From: an uncultured euryarchaeote
GTDB lineage: Archaea > Thermoplasmatota > Thermoplasmata > UBA10834
Length of the DNA: 12,187 nucleotides
Direction of reading: 5' to 3'
Assembly: GCA_937872085.1 (NCBI GenBank)
Contig: CALMQK010000348.1
Coordinates: forward strand, 1 to 12,187
The position numbers and the translations under genes were made by a program. Each line of letters opens with the position of its first letter. Position 1 is the stretch's first letter. The notes beneath the pieces are model-generated. The model ran no database searches and was not told the DNA's origin. It worked only from the letters and a program-made list of their open reading frames with translations. Positions 5,568 through 11,462 of the stretch are shown here, in pieces.

Positions 5568-7268
5568 ATGTACTACCACAAGATCTTGGTAATCGGCGGT
5601 GGTCTGGCGGGCCTGAGAGCCGCTATAGAATCCGCGCCGAGGGTTGACACGGCCATCATATCTCAGGTGCACCCCGTGAGGTCCCACTCGGGGGCAGCCC
5701 AAGGAGGCGTCAACGCGTCCTTGGCGAACAACCCTGCAGCGGCAGATGACAACTGGGAGAAGCACGGTTTCGATACGGTCAAGGGGAGCGACTACCTCGC
5801 GGATCAGGATGCCGCAGAGTTCATGACCAAAGAGGCCGCCCCATGCATCATAGAGATGGAGCACTGGGGCTGCCCGTTCTCGAGGACCGACGAGGGCAAG
5901 ATCGCACAGAGGCCCTTCGGAGGAGCCGGTTATCCGAGGACGTGCTACGCTACTGATAAGACCGGGCTGTACATGCTGCACACCCTCTGGGAGCGCTCAG
6001 TGAAGCTGGACGTCCCGCTCTACGAGGACAGGGTGTTGGTGGATGTCGTCCTGGAGGGTGGGGCGTGCAGGGGCGTCATATGCTGGAACATGAAGACGGG
6101 CGAGCTCGAACCATTCATGGCAGAGGCCGTGATATTCGCATCTGGAGGCAGCGGCCAGATCTATGCAAGGTCCACGAACGCCCTGATAAGCTCCGGCTCG
6201 GCCCTGGCAGCGGCGTACAGGCGCGGCGTCCCGATCAAGGACATGGAATTCATCCAGTTCCACCCAACCTCCCTGTTCGGTACGAACATTCTGATGACCG
6301 AGGGCGCCAGAGGCGAAGGCGGCTATCTCATCAATTCCCTGGGCGAGAGATTCATGTCGAAGTACGCCCCGAAGGTAATGGAACTCGGTCCAAGGGACAT
6401 CGTCTCACGATCCATCCAGACCGAGATCAACGAGGGCCGGGGGATCGACGGCAAGGACTATGTCTACCTCGACCTCCGACACCTGGGCAGGGAGAAGATA
6501 CTCGAGAGGCTTCCCGGGATAAGGGACCTCGCGATGAACTTCGTCGGGGTTGACCCGATCGATAATCCCGTTCCGATCCAGCCCGGACAACATTACACGA
6601 TGGGCGGTATTGACACTGACGTCGATGGTGCGACGAAGTTCAGAGGCCTCTACGCGGCGGGTGAATGCGGCTGCGTGAGCGTCCACGGCGCGAACAGGTT
6701 GGGCGGCAATTCATTGCTGGATACGGTCGTTTTCGGAAAGAGGTCCGGTGCTGTCGCTGCCGAGTACGTCCTCAGCAAGAAGACCGAGAAGGAAGGCGAG
6801 GCGGCCGTTCAGAAATGCCTCAGGGAGGCCAAGGAGAGGATTCAGATGCTCCTTGACAGGAACGGCCCTGAGAACCATGCCGACATAAGGGAGGAGATGA
6901 AGCAGACGATGATTTTCAAGGTCGGCATCTTTCGGAGCAAGAAGCCCATGGAGGAGGCGCTTGCGAAGATACGGGAGCTGAAGGAGCGCTACCAGCGAAT
7001 AACGATCCAGAACAAGGGGAAGGTCTACAACGTGGACCTGGTCCGAGCACAGGAGCTGGAAGGAATGCTGGACGTTGCCGAGGCGATAGTCACCGGCGCG
7101 CTGAAGAGGGAGGAGAGCAGGGGTGCGCACTCGAGGCTCGATTTCAAGGAAAGGGACGATGTCAATTTCCTGAAGCACACGGTTGCGACATACTCTCCGA
7201 GCGGTCCGATCATCACCTACTCGCCTGTGAAGATAACGAAGTACAAACCCGAAGCAAGGAGGTACTGA
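5568..7268 (+). CDS. sdhA: Succinate dehydrogenase/fumarate reductase flavoprotein subunit
   Basis: The 566-residue catalytic subunit oxidises succinate to fumarate (or the reverse) with FAD. The FAD-binding GGGLAGL motif is at 10-16. HPVRSHSGAAQGG holds H40, the position of the histidine covalently linked to FAD in this family. QFHPTS has H232, TEGARGEGG is at 244-252, and GPRDIVSRSI has R276, matching the proton-transfer arginine of E. coli SdhA. QHYTMGGI has H342, and HGANRLGGNSL has R377. The C-terminal capping/helical region (EMKQTM... then the RGAHSRLD segment) is complete, so the protein is full length for the family. ATG at 5568 is 12 nt after sdhD. Direction of catalysis in the cell cannot be read from this subunit. 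No signal peptide, so the active site is expected to face the cytoplasm. Confidence 0.97.
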   Translation: MYYHKILVIGGGLAGLRAAIESAPRVDTAIISQVHPVRSHSGAAQGGVNASLANNPAAADDNWEKHGFDTVKGSDYLADQDAAEFMTKEAAPCIIEMEHWGCPFSRTDEGKIAQRPFGGAGYPRTCYATDKTGLYMLHTLWERSVKLDVPLYEDRVLVDVVLEGGACRGVICWNMKTGELEPFMAEAVIFASGGSGQIYARSTNALISSGSALAAAYRRGVPIKDMEFIQFHPTSLFGTNILMTEGARGEGGYLINSLGERFMSKYAPKVMELGPRDIVSRSIQTEINEGRGIDGKDYVYLDLRHLGREKILERLPGIRDLAMNFVGVDPIDNPVPIQPGQHYTMGGIDTDVDGATKFRGLYAAGECGCVSVHGANRLGGNSLLDTVVFGKRSGAVAAEYVLSKKTEKEGEAAVQKCLREAKERIQMLLDRNGPENHADIREEMKQTMIFKVGIFRSKKPMEEALAKIRELKERYQRITIQNKGKVYNVDLVRAQELEGMLDVAEAIVTGALKREESRGAHSRLDFKERDDVNFLKHTVATYSPSGPIITYSPVKITKYKPEARRY

Positions 7269-7269
7269 C

Positions 7270-8007
7270 ATGGCGAAGGATGAGGTCACGATCAAGGTCC
7301 AGCGGTTCGACCCGTCCGCCGACAAGGTCCCATACTGGCAGGACTTCCGGGTGAAGACCAGGCCCGGTATGACGGTCCTCGACGCTCTCTTCGAGATACT
7401 CGACCACCAGGACGGCACCCTCGCTTTCAGGTTCTGCTGCAGGGCGGGCGTGTGCGGCTCATGCGCGATGATGATAGCAGGCAAGATCAGGCTCGCATGC
7501 GAGACACAGGTCAGCGCGCTTGGACTCGACGAGATCAGGCTGAGTCCCTTGCCCCACCAGAAGATGGTCAAGGATCTGGCGGTGGATTATACGCACTTCT
7601 TCGATCGCATCAAGAAGGTCAAGCCGTTCTTGGTAGGGAAGGAACCATATCCGGACCGCGAATACATCCAGATGCCCAAGGAAAGGGTCCCGATCAATGA
7701 GCCGATCGACTGCATACTATGCGGTTCCTGCACGAGCTCCTGCACGATGGCCTGGACGAGCTCCTCGTATCTCGGACCCGCGGCTCTGCTGAAGTCCTGG
7801 AGGTTCATCGCCGATACGCGTGACACGATAATCGATGACCGTCTGGACATCCTTGAGAGCGAGGAGGAAGGGGTCTGGAGATGCCACACTCAGTTCAACT
7901 GCGTAGAGGTGTGTCCGAAGAAGTTGAACCCGACCGAGGCGATCCAGCGCCAGAAGATCAAGGTCTTCAAGAGGAGACTGTTCGGGAAGCGAAGACGAAA
8001 GGCGTGA
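7270..8007 (+). CDS. sdhB: Succinate dehydrogenase/fumarate reductase iron-sulfur subunit
   Basis: The 245-residue subunit carries electrons from the flavin to the membrane anchors. The N-terminal [2Fe-2S] domain has FCCRAGVCGSC with C57, C62, C65 and then C77; an extra C56 is adjacent. The C-terminal domain has C148-x2-C151-x2-C154-x3-C158 and C205-x5-C211-x3-C215-P, which by alignment with E. coli SdhB bind [4Fe-4S] (C148, C151, C154, C215) and [3Fe-4S] (C158, C205, C211). C158 is followed by Thr rather than the common Pro. The basic tail KRRLFGKRRRKA is unusually rich in Arg/Lys and may touch membrane lipid. The start is one base after the sdhA stop, so tight coupling is likely. The conventional CxxxC-type CCG domains of thiol-driven relatives are absent. 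Confidence 0.96.
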   Translation: MAKDEVTIKVQRFDPSADKVPYWQDFRVKTRPGMTVLDALFEILDHQDGTLAFRFCCRAGVCGSCAMMIAGKIRLACETQVSALGLDEIRLSPLPHQKMVKDLAVDYTHFFDRIKKVKPFLVGKEPYPDREYIQMPKERVPINEPIDCILCGSCTSSCTMAWTSSSYLGPAALLKSWRFIADTRDTIIDDRLDILESEEEGVWRCHTQFNCVEVCPKKLNPTEAIQRQKIKVFKRRLFGKRRRKA

Positions 8008-8024
8008 GCTCGTCCCCTTACATC

Positions 8025-8044
8025 CTGAGCGTTTTGTTGCTCAG
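8025..8044. terminator. Hairpin between convergent sdhB and bacterioferritin-like genes
   Basis: CTGAGC (8025-8030) and GCTCAG (8039-8044) form a 6-bp stem around the loop GTTTTGTT. It lies 18 nt past the sdhB stop in the 78-bp convergent gap and could serve either strand. Archaeal termination mostly depends on T-runs, and only a GTTTTG run is present, so the call is tentative. Confidence 0.35.
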
Positions 8045-8085
8045 CGCTCACGCTGGATATCGTAATTGGTCAAGACTGCGGACCC

Positions 8086-8508
8086 TCACTTCCGCTTCCA
8101 CACCGCGGAGGTGAAGAAGTCATGGTGGTCCTCTTCCTGCTCGAGTATCTCCTCGAATATGAATCTGGTGGTCGGGTCGTCTTCTGAGTCCGCCTGCTTC
8201 TGGATGCTCTTGTACAGGACTATGGCCTCTTCCTCGGCCTTGATGTCGTTCTTGAGCATCACGTAGAGGTCGTCTCCGACCTTTATCTCCGTAGGCTTGG
8301 TCGTGGGCACGCCGTCCAGGTACCAGAGCCTGTCAGCGATCTTCTCAGCGTGCTTCATCTCTTCGATCGCGATGTCCCTGAACTTGTCGCTGACCGAAAA
8401 GTGGTCGACGCCCATCCATTGCACATGCTGCCACATGTACTGTATCGATACCTGTATTTCGCGCGCAATCGCCATATTCAACATGTCTTTCAGTTTCTGG
8501 GAAGCCAA
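8086..8508 (-). CDS. Bacterioferritin-like diiron protein
   Basis: A 140-residue ferritin-like protein with the bacterioferritin/Dps-type iron pattern. E17 is in helix A (AREIQVSIQY). EEMKHAE has E50 and H53 (ExxH). KAEEEAIVLY gives E92 with Y99 (Ex6Y). EQEEDHHDFF gives E125 and H128 (ExxH). The full diiron set is thus present. M51 aligns through EMKHAE with Met52 of E. coli bacterioferritin, which binds haem at the subunit interface, so haem binding is possible. At 140 residues it is somewhat shorter than E. coli Bfr (158). Likely role is iron oxidation/storage or peroxide detoxification; a non-storage diiron oxidase is the alternative. The start codon is TTG, supported by a perfect GGAGGT six nt upstream. 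Confidence 0.85.
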   Translation of the reverse strand: MASQKLKDMLNMAIAREIQVSIQYMWQHVQWMGVDHFSVSDKFRDIAIEEMKHAEKIADRLWYLDGVPTTKPTEIKVGDDLYVMLKNDIKAEEEAIVLYKSIQKQADSEDDPTTRFIFEEILEQEEDHHDFFTSAVWKRK

Positions 8509-8514
8509 TGTACT

Positions 8515-8520
8515 ACCTCC
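8515..8520 (-). promoter_or_regulatory. Strong ribosome binding site for a TTG start
   Basis: GGAGGT on the minus strand lies 6 nt before TTG (8506-8508). No in-frame ATG or GTG occurs nearby, and the next ATG would cost eight residues of helix A, so this site decides the start of the bacterioferritin-like gene. Confidence 0.65.
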
Positions 8521-8531
8521 ATTCTCCTACA

Positions 8532-8541
8532 CACATATGTG
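8532..8541. promoter_or_regulatory. CACATATGTG palindrome ahead of the bacterioferritin-like gene
   Basis: A perfect 10-bp palindrome 24-33 nt ahead of the TTG start. As a TATA box it would place transcription start near 8510, downstream of the strong ribosome site at 8515-8520, which is inconsistent. It is better read as a possible operator in the leader, with TAAAGGTTTATG (8595-8606, minus) as a candidate TATA-like box. Confidence 0.3.
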
Positions 8542-8650
8542 GTTCGAATCTCCTTCCGTGTGCTGCTTTGTGAGCGCTAATTGCGGTAGTTGCCCATAAA
8601 CCTTTACGCGAAAAATTCCTGTAACGTCATCGGGTGGTGCATGCAGCCCA

Positions 8651-8671
8651 AGAAGTCAAATGTCGACTTCT
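8651..8671 (-). terminator. Hairpin just past the second SDR gene
   Basis: AGAAGTC (8651-8657) and GACTTCT (8665-8671) form a 7-bp stem with a 7-nt loop, starting at the last base of the SDR stop codon. On the minus strand a T5 run follows at 8611-8615. This is a plausible 3' end for the SDR transcript. Confidence 0.35.
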
Positions 8672-9450
8672 CACTGGCAGGTGTATCCACCGTCGACCGA
8701 GAACGCGGCCCCTATGATGAACGCAGCCTCGTCCGATGCGAGGAACGCGACTGCATTTGCCACTTCCTCGGGGAACCCGAGCCTCCCTATCGGATGGTAC
8801 TCTGACAGCTGCTTCCTATATTCTTCCACTGGGAGGCCACGCGTCTTCGCTTCCTGCCTAAACATGGGCGTGTCTATCTCCCCAGGGCAGACGCAGTTCA
8901 CGCGTATGTTCTTCATGGCATAGTCAAGGGCCATGCATTTGGTCATGAGGACAACAGCTCCCTTGGAGGTATTGTATGCGATTGCGCCTCTGTCGCCCAC
9001 TAGGCCGCTGCAGGAGGCGTTGTTCACGATTGCTCCCTTCTTCTGCTTGAGCATGATAGGAATGACCGCCTTCGACATCAGGAACACGCCTTTGACATTC
9101 ACTGCGATTATGCGGTCCCAGTCCTTCTCCGAGACTTCTTCGATCGTGCCCTCGACAAGAATCCCCGCATTGTTGAAGAGCACGTCGATCGAGCCAAGGG
9201 CGGACCGCGCCTTGCTGACCATGCGTTTGACATCCTTCGAGTCGGTGACGTCACCCATAACTAGGATAGGTTCGTACCCTTTCCCACGGAGCTCTGCGAG
9301 CGCAGACTTCCCGTTCTTCTCGGAGATGTCTATTATTGCCACTTTGGCACCTTCGGCCAGGAACCGCTCGGCTGTAGCCTTGCCAATCCCCGAGGCGCCC
9401 CCAGTCACGATTACGCCCTTTCCAACGAATCTTTGCTCTATCAAGTCCAC
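8671..9450 (-). CDS. SDR-family oxidoreductase (FabG-like), probably NAD(H)-dependent
   Basis: A classical short-chain dehydrogenase/reductase of 259 residues from the GTG at 9450; a TTG directly before it (9453) is an alternative start. Motifs: TGGASGIG at 16-23, Asp41 at the end of strand 2 (VAIIDIS), NNAG at 93-96, and catalytic N118, S146, Y159 and K163 (YNTSK). The C-terminus has YHPIGRLGFPEEVANAVAFLAS and ends SVDGGYTCQ. Asp at the strand-2 end is the pattern linked with NAD(H) preference, opposite to the paralogue at 1809-2567, which has Arg. Substrate unknown. No ribosome site precedes the start; AT-rich sequence near 9478-9486 could be a TATA-like box giving a leaderless mRNA. The gene is divergent from the Isf-like gene. 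A hairpin follows its stop. Confidence 0.9.
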   Translation of the reverse strand: MDLIEQRFVGKGVIVTGGASGIGKATAERFLAEGAKVAIIDISEKNGKSALAELRGKGYEPILVMGDVTDSKDVKRMVSKARSALGSIDVLFNNAGILVEGTIEEVSEKDWDRIIAVNVKGVFLMSKAVIPIMLKQKKGAIVNNASCSGLVGDRGAIAYNTSKGAVVLMTKCMALDYAMKNIRVNCVCPGEIDTPMFRQEAKTRGLPVEEYRKQLSEYHPIGRLGFPEEVANAVAFLASDEAAFIIGAAFSVDGGYTCQ

Positions 9451-9503
9451 CAAACCGAGGAGGTATCGGCAACGCCTGAATTAAGCTTACGATGTCCTCA
9501 GCA

Positions 9504-9527
9504 CGCAACTACAAATAACCAGTTGCG
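9504..9527 (+). promoter_or_regulatory. TATA-like box flanked by a 7-bp inverted repeat
   Basis: CGCAACT (9504-9510) and AGTTGCG (9521-9527) are exact inverted copies separated by 10 nt, and the spacer ACAAATAACC holds the TATA-like box. Predicted transcription start is near 9541, almost at the ATG at 9544, so the mRNA would be nearly leaderless. A dimeric regulator bound here would cover the box. Confidence 0.5.
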
Positions 9528-9543
9528 GTTTTCACATTCGAAC

Positions 9544-10122
9544 ATGTCTAAGAAGGTCCTGGGGATCCTGGGGAGCCCATGCACGGATGGCAACACGGCC
9601 GTCCTTCTGGATGCGGTCCTGGAGGGAGCCCACGAGGCAGGAGCGCAGGTCGAGCGGATCGATGTCGGGAATCTTAGGATCGACCCGTGCGACGGGTGCC
9701 GGAAGTGCGATACAACGGGCACGTGCGCGCACACGACAGACGACATGCGCGTGATATACAAGAAGATCCGCGAGGTGGACGCCTTGGTGCTGGCATCCCC
9801 GATATTCTTCATGGGAGTGAGCGCGCAACTGAAGGCCATGATCGACAGGTGCCAGTGCTTCTGGATAGAACGGTTTGTCCTGGATCGCAGACCCTATGAG
9901 GGCAGGAGGCATCCAAGAGGGTTGTTCGTGTCCACCGCGGGTTCGCCGAAGCCGGAGGTGTTCAACCCGGCGATCCATTGCGTCAAGGCGCTCTTCATCG
10001 CCCTTGACTACAGCTATGCGGGCGAGATACTCCTCGCAAATACGGACGCCCCCGACATTGCCGAGAAGAGGAGACCGATCGTACAGCGGGCGCGCGAAGC
10101 CGGCAAGAAGCTCGTGACGTGA
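9544..10122 (+). CDS. Iron-sulfur flavoprotein-like NAD(P)H/FMN reductase
   Basis: A 192-residue flavodoxin-fold protein. The FMN phosphate loop GSPCTDGNT is at 10-18, and the second flavin contact SPIFFMGVSAQLKAMIDR is at 85-102. Between them lies C49-x2-C52-x2-C55-x5-C61, which fits the compact CX2CX2CX4-7C motif of archaeal iron-sulfur flavoprotein (Isf) that binds [4Fe-4S]. Known Isf passes electrons from ferredoxin and helps reduce oxygen or peroxide in methanogens. Related FMN reductases share part of this Cys pattern without a proven cluster, so the cluster is probable, not certain. A further CQC pair (C103, C105) follows the second flavin motif. The start at 9544 is preferred over the longer open frame because the TATA-like box at 9511-9519 puts the transcript start there and homology begins at SKKVLGILGSP. 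Convergent with the aminopeptidase gene, 5 bp apart. Confidence 0.82.
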   Translation: MSKKVLGILGSPCTDGNTAVLLDAVLEGAHEAGAQVERIDVGNLRIDPCDGCRKCDTTGTCAHTTDDMRVIYKKIREVDALVLASPIFFMGVSAQLKAMIDRCQCFWIERFVLDRRPYEGRRHPRGLFVSTAGSPKPEVFNPAIHCVKALFIALDYSYAGEILLANTDAPDIAEKRRPIVQRAREAGKKLVT

Positions 10123-10127
10123 GTTCT

Positions 10128-11288
10128 CTAGACGAACTTGCCTTTCCGCATGATCTCGATGATCTCCCCGTTCTTTCGCTCGGCGTCCATGCTGACTCCG
10201 GGTGCGGTGACGAAGTCCCAGTGCATGACCGACTTCGAGGTCCCGCCATACCCCATGTTGTTGCCAAAGGCCAAATGGACCGTCCCCGTCACCTTCTCAT
10301 CAGTCAGGATGTAGCCGATTGACTTCTTGATCCTTGGATTGAAGCCGATACCAAGCTCGCTGAGGAATCTCGTCCGCACCACCTTGTGCTCCGTCCTGTC
10401 GACTGCTTCGCATTCTTTGAAGCTCGAAACCAGTGCATCCGCGTTCTTCCTTGCGGTCACCTTGTCCAGAAGGAGCATCCCGTCTTTGAATTCGAGGAGG
10501 ACATCCTCTACTAACCTGTCCGACATATGGTCGCGAGTGATGGGGCAGAAGATGGTCCCGCTGCCCATCGTCTCATGTGGGGCGATGAAGAGCTCACCGG
10601 CGGGGAGATTGGCTCCCCGGTCCCCTATGTCGTAGTCCTTCTGGCTGATAATGCCGTCGTCGACATTCCTGAGCCTGCCCTCTATGTTGACCCTGAAGTC
10701 CGTTCCTTTGGCGTCCCAGACATGAGCCCAGGTTGCTCCGCGCAACTTCTTCTCGAGCTTCATGCCTGTTTTCATCAGATAGTCGGGGGAGACAGTCATA
10801 CCCCCGATCACGATTTCTTCGTACTCCCTATATCCGATGCCATATCTCTTCGCGGCCTCCGGGGTCGGCCAGCCGGCATAGAGCCATTTCTTCCCCGTCT
10901 TGGGGTCCGAAAGGAGTGATTGAAGAGGGAGCTGGCTCTGCTGCCTCGCCTTCAGTTTCGCCCTCGGAAAGGATTCCGCGATGCTCGGGTCTTCGAGTTC
11001 CTCGACCATTATGAGCATGTCCGCCGCTTTCAGCATGCCAACCAATTGCTTTGGAACCGTAGCCAGAGTGGATGCGGGGATCTCTTTGAAGACTCGCTTC
11101 ATGTATCGGTCAGAGGTGATCAGGATGGATGGAACAGCGCCCAACTTGTAGCACGATATTGCTATCTCCTCGAGAAATCGCAGCGCATGCGCTCCTCCAA
11201 TCACCACCACTCCATCGCCCTTGCTCAGATTGCATGTCCTTGTGATGTTCTTGGCGGAGGCTTTGATCTTGCTCTTGCTGACGACCAT
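10128..11288 (-). CDS. M29-family metallo-aminopeptidase
   Basis: A 386-residue protein with the pattern of the M29 family (AmpS, PepS, aminopeptidase T), dimeric two-metal exopeptidases that remove N-terminal residues from peptides in the cytoplasm. Putative metal and catalytic residues sit in recognisable C-terminal blocks: NLPAGELFIAPHE with E232, SELGIGFNPRI with E311, GTVHLAFGNN with H338, and MHWDFV with H356 and D358. The N-terminal half (Rossmann-like, GDGVVVIGG at 24-32) is more divergent, as usual in the family. Length is near the usual 400 residues. The ATG is preceded by GAGGTG at 11294-11299, 5 nt upstream, a strong archaeal site. It is a single-gene unit, divergent from moaA. 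Physiological substrate unknown; peptide turnover is the safe reading. Confidence 0.85.
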   Translation of the reverse strand: MVVSKSKIKASAKNITRTCNLSKGDGVVVIGGAHALRFLEEIAISCYKLGAVPSILITSDRYMKRVFKEIPASTLATVPKQLVGMLKAADMLIMVEELEDPSIAESFPRAKLKARQQSQLPLQSLLSDPKTGKKWLYAGWPTPEAAKRYGIGYREYEEIVIGGMTVSPDYLMKTGMKLEKKLRGATWAHVWDAKGTDFRVNIEGRLRNVDDGIISQKDYDIGDRGANLPAGELFIAPHETMGSGTIFCPITRDHMSDRLVEDVLLEFKDGMLLLDKVTARKNADALVSSFKECEAVDRTEHKVVRTRFLSELGIGFNPRIKKSIGYILTDEKVTGTVHLAFGNNMGYGGTSKSVMHWDFVTAPGVSMDAERKNGEIIEIMRKGKFV

Positions 11289-11324
11289 TCAGACACCTCG
11301 CTGTTCCTTCGAATCGAGAAGGAT

Positions 11325-11338
11325 CTACATAGTTGTAG
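11325..11338 (-). promoter_or_regulatory. Inverted repeat at the expected promoter of the aminopeptidase gene
   Basis: CTACA and TGTAG arms flank TAGT. The site lies 37-50 nt ahead of the ATG at 11288, where a TATA-like box would be expected, and the minus-strand core AACTATGTA is a weak match to one. The predicted leader of about 17 nt would include the GAGGTG ribosome site. Confidence 0.3.
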
Positions 11339-11426
11339 CTGTCGCGGGAGGCCGGCCCCCGCAATCATCTCTGAACCCTCCGAGATTCATCCAGCATCCT
11401 GGCTTTCTTCTCTCTTGAGGAGCAAT

Positions 11427-11436
11427 TCTTATATGG
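11427..11436 (+). promoter_or_regulatory. TATA-like box for moaA
   Basis: TTCTTATATG lies 25-34 nt ahead of the ATG at 11461, so transcription should start at or within a few bases of the start codon. No ribosome site precedes the ATG, which agrees with a leaderless mRNA. Confidence 0.55.
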
Positions 11437-11446
11437 GTCTGGCAAT

Positions 11447-11462
11447 ATGCTCAGTTGAGCAT
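11447..11462. promoter_or_regulatory. 16-bp inverted repeat over the moaA start
   Basis: ATGCTCA (11447-11453) and TGAGCAT (11456-11462) are exact inverted copies around GT. The right arm ends in the first two bases of the moaA start codon and spans the predicted transcription start. A protein bound here would block initiation; a hairpin at the mRNA 5' end is not possible if the transcript is leaderless. Confidence 0.45.

Noticed and set aside
6711..7571. 286-codon minus-strand open frame across the sdhA/sdhB junction
   Set aside because: Both overlapped genes are certain; the antisense frame spans their junction with no motif.
9433..9543. N-terminal extension of the Isf-like protein by 37 residues
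   Set aside because: The extension overlaps the divergent SDR start and the TATA-like box at 9511-9519, and flavodoxin-fold homology begins only at the ATG at 9544.
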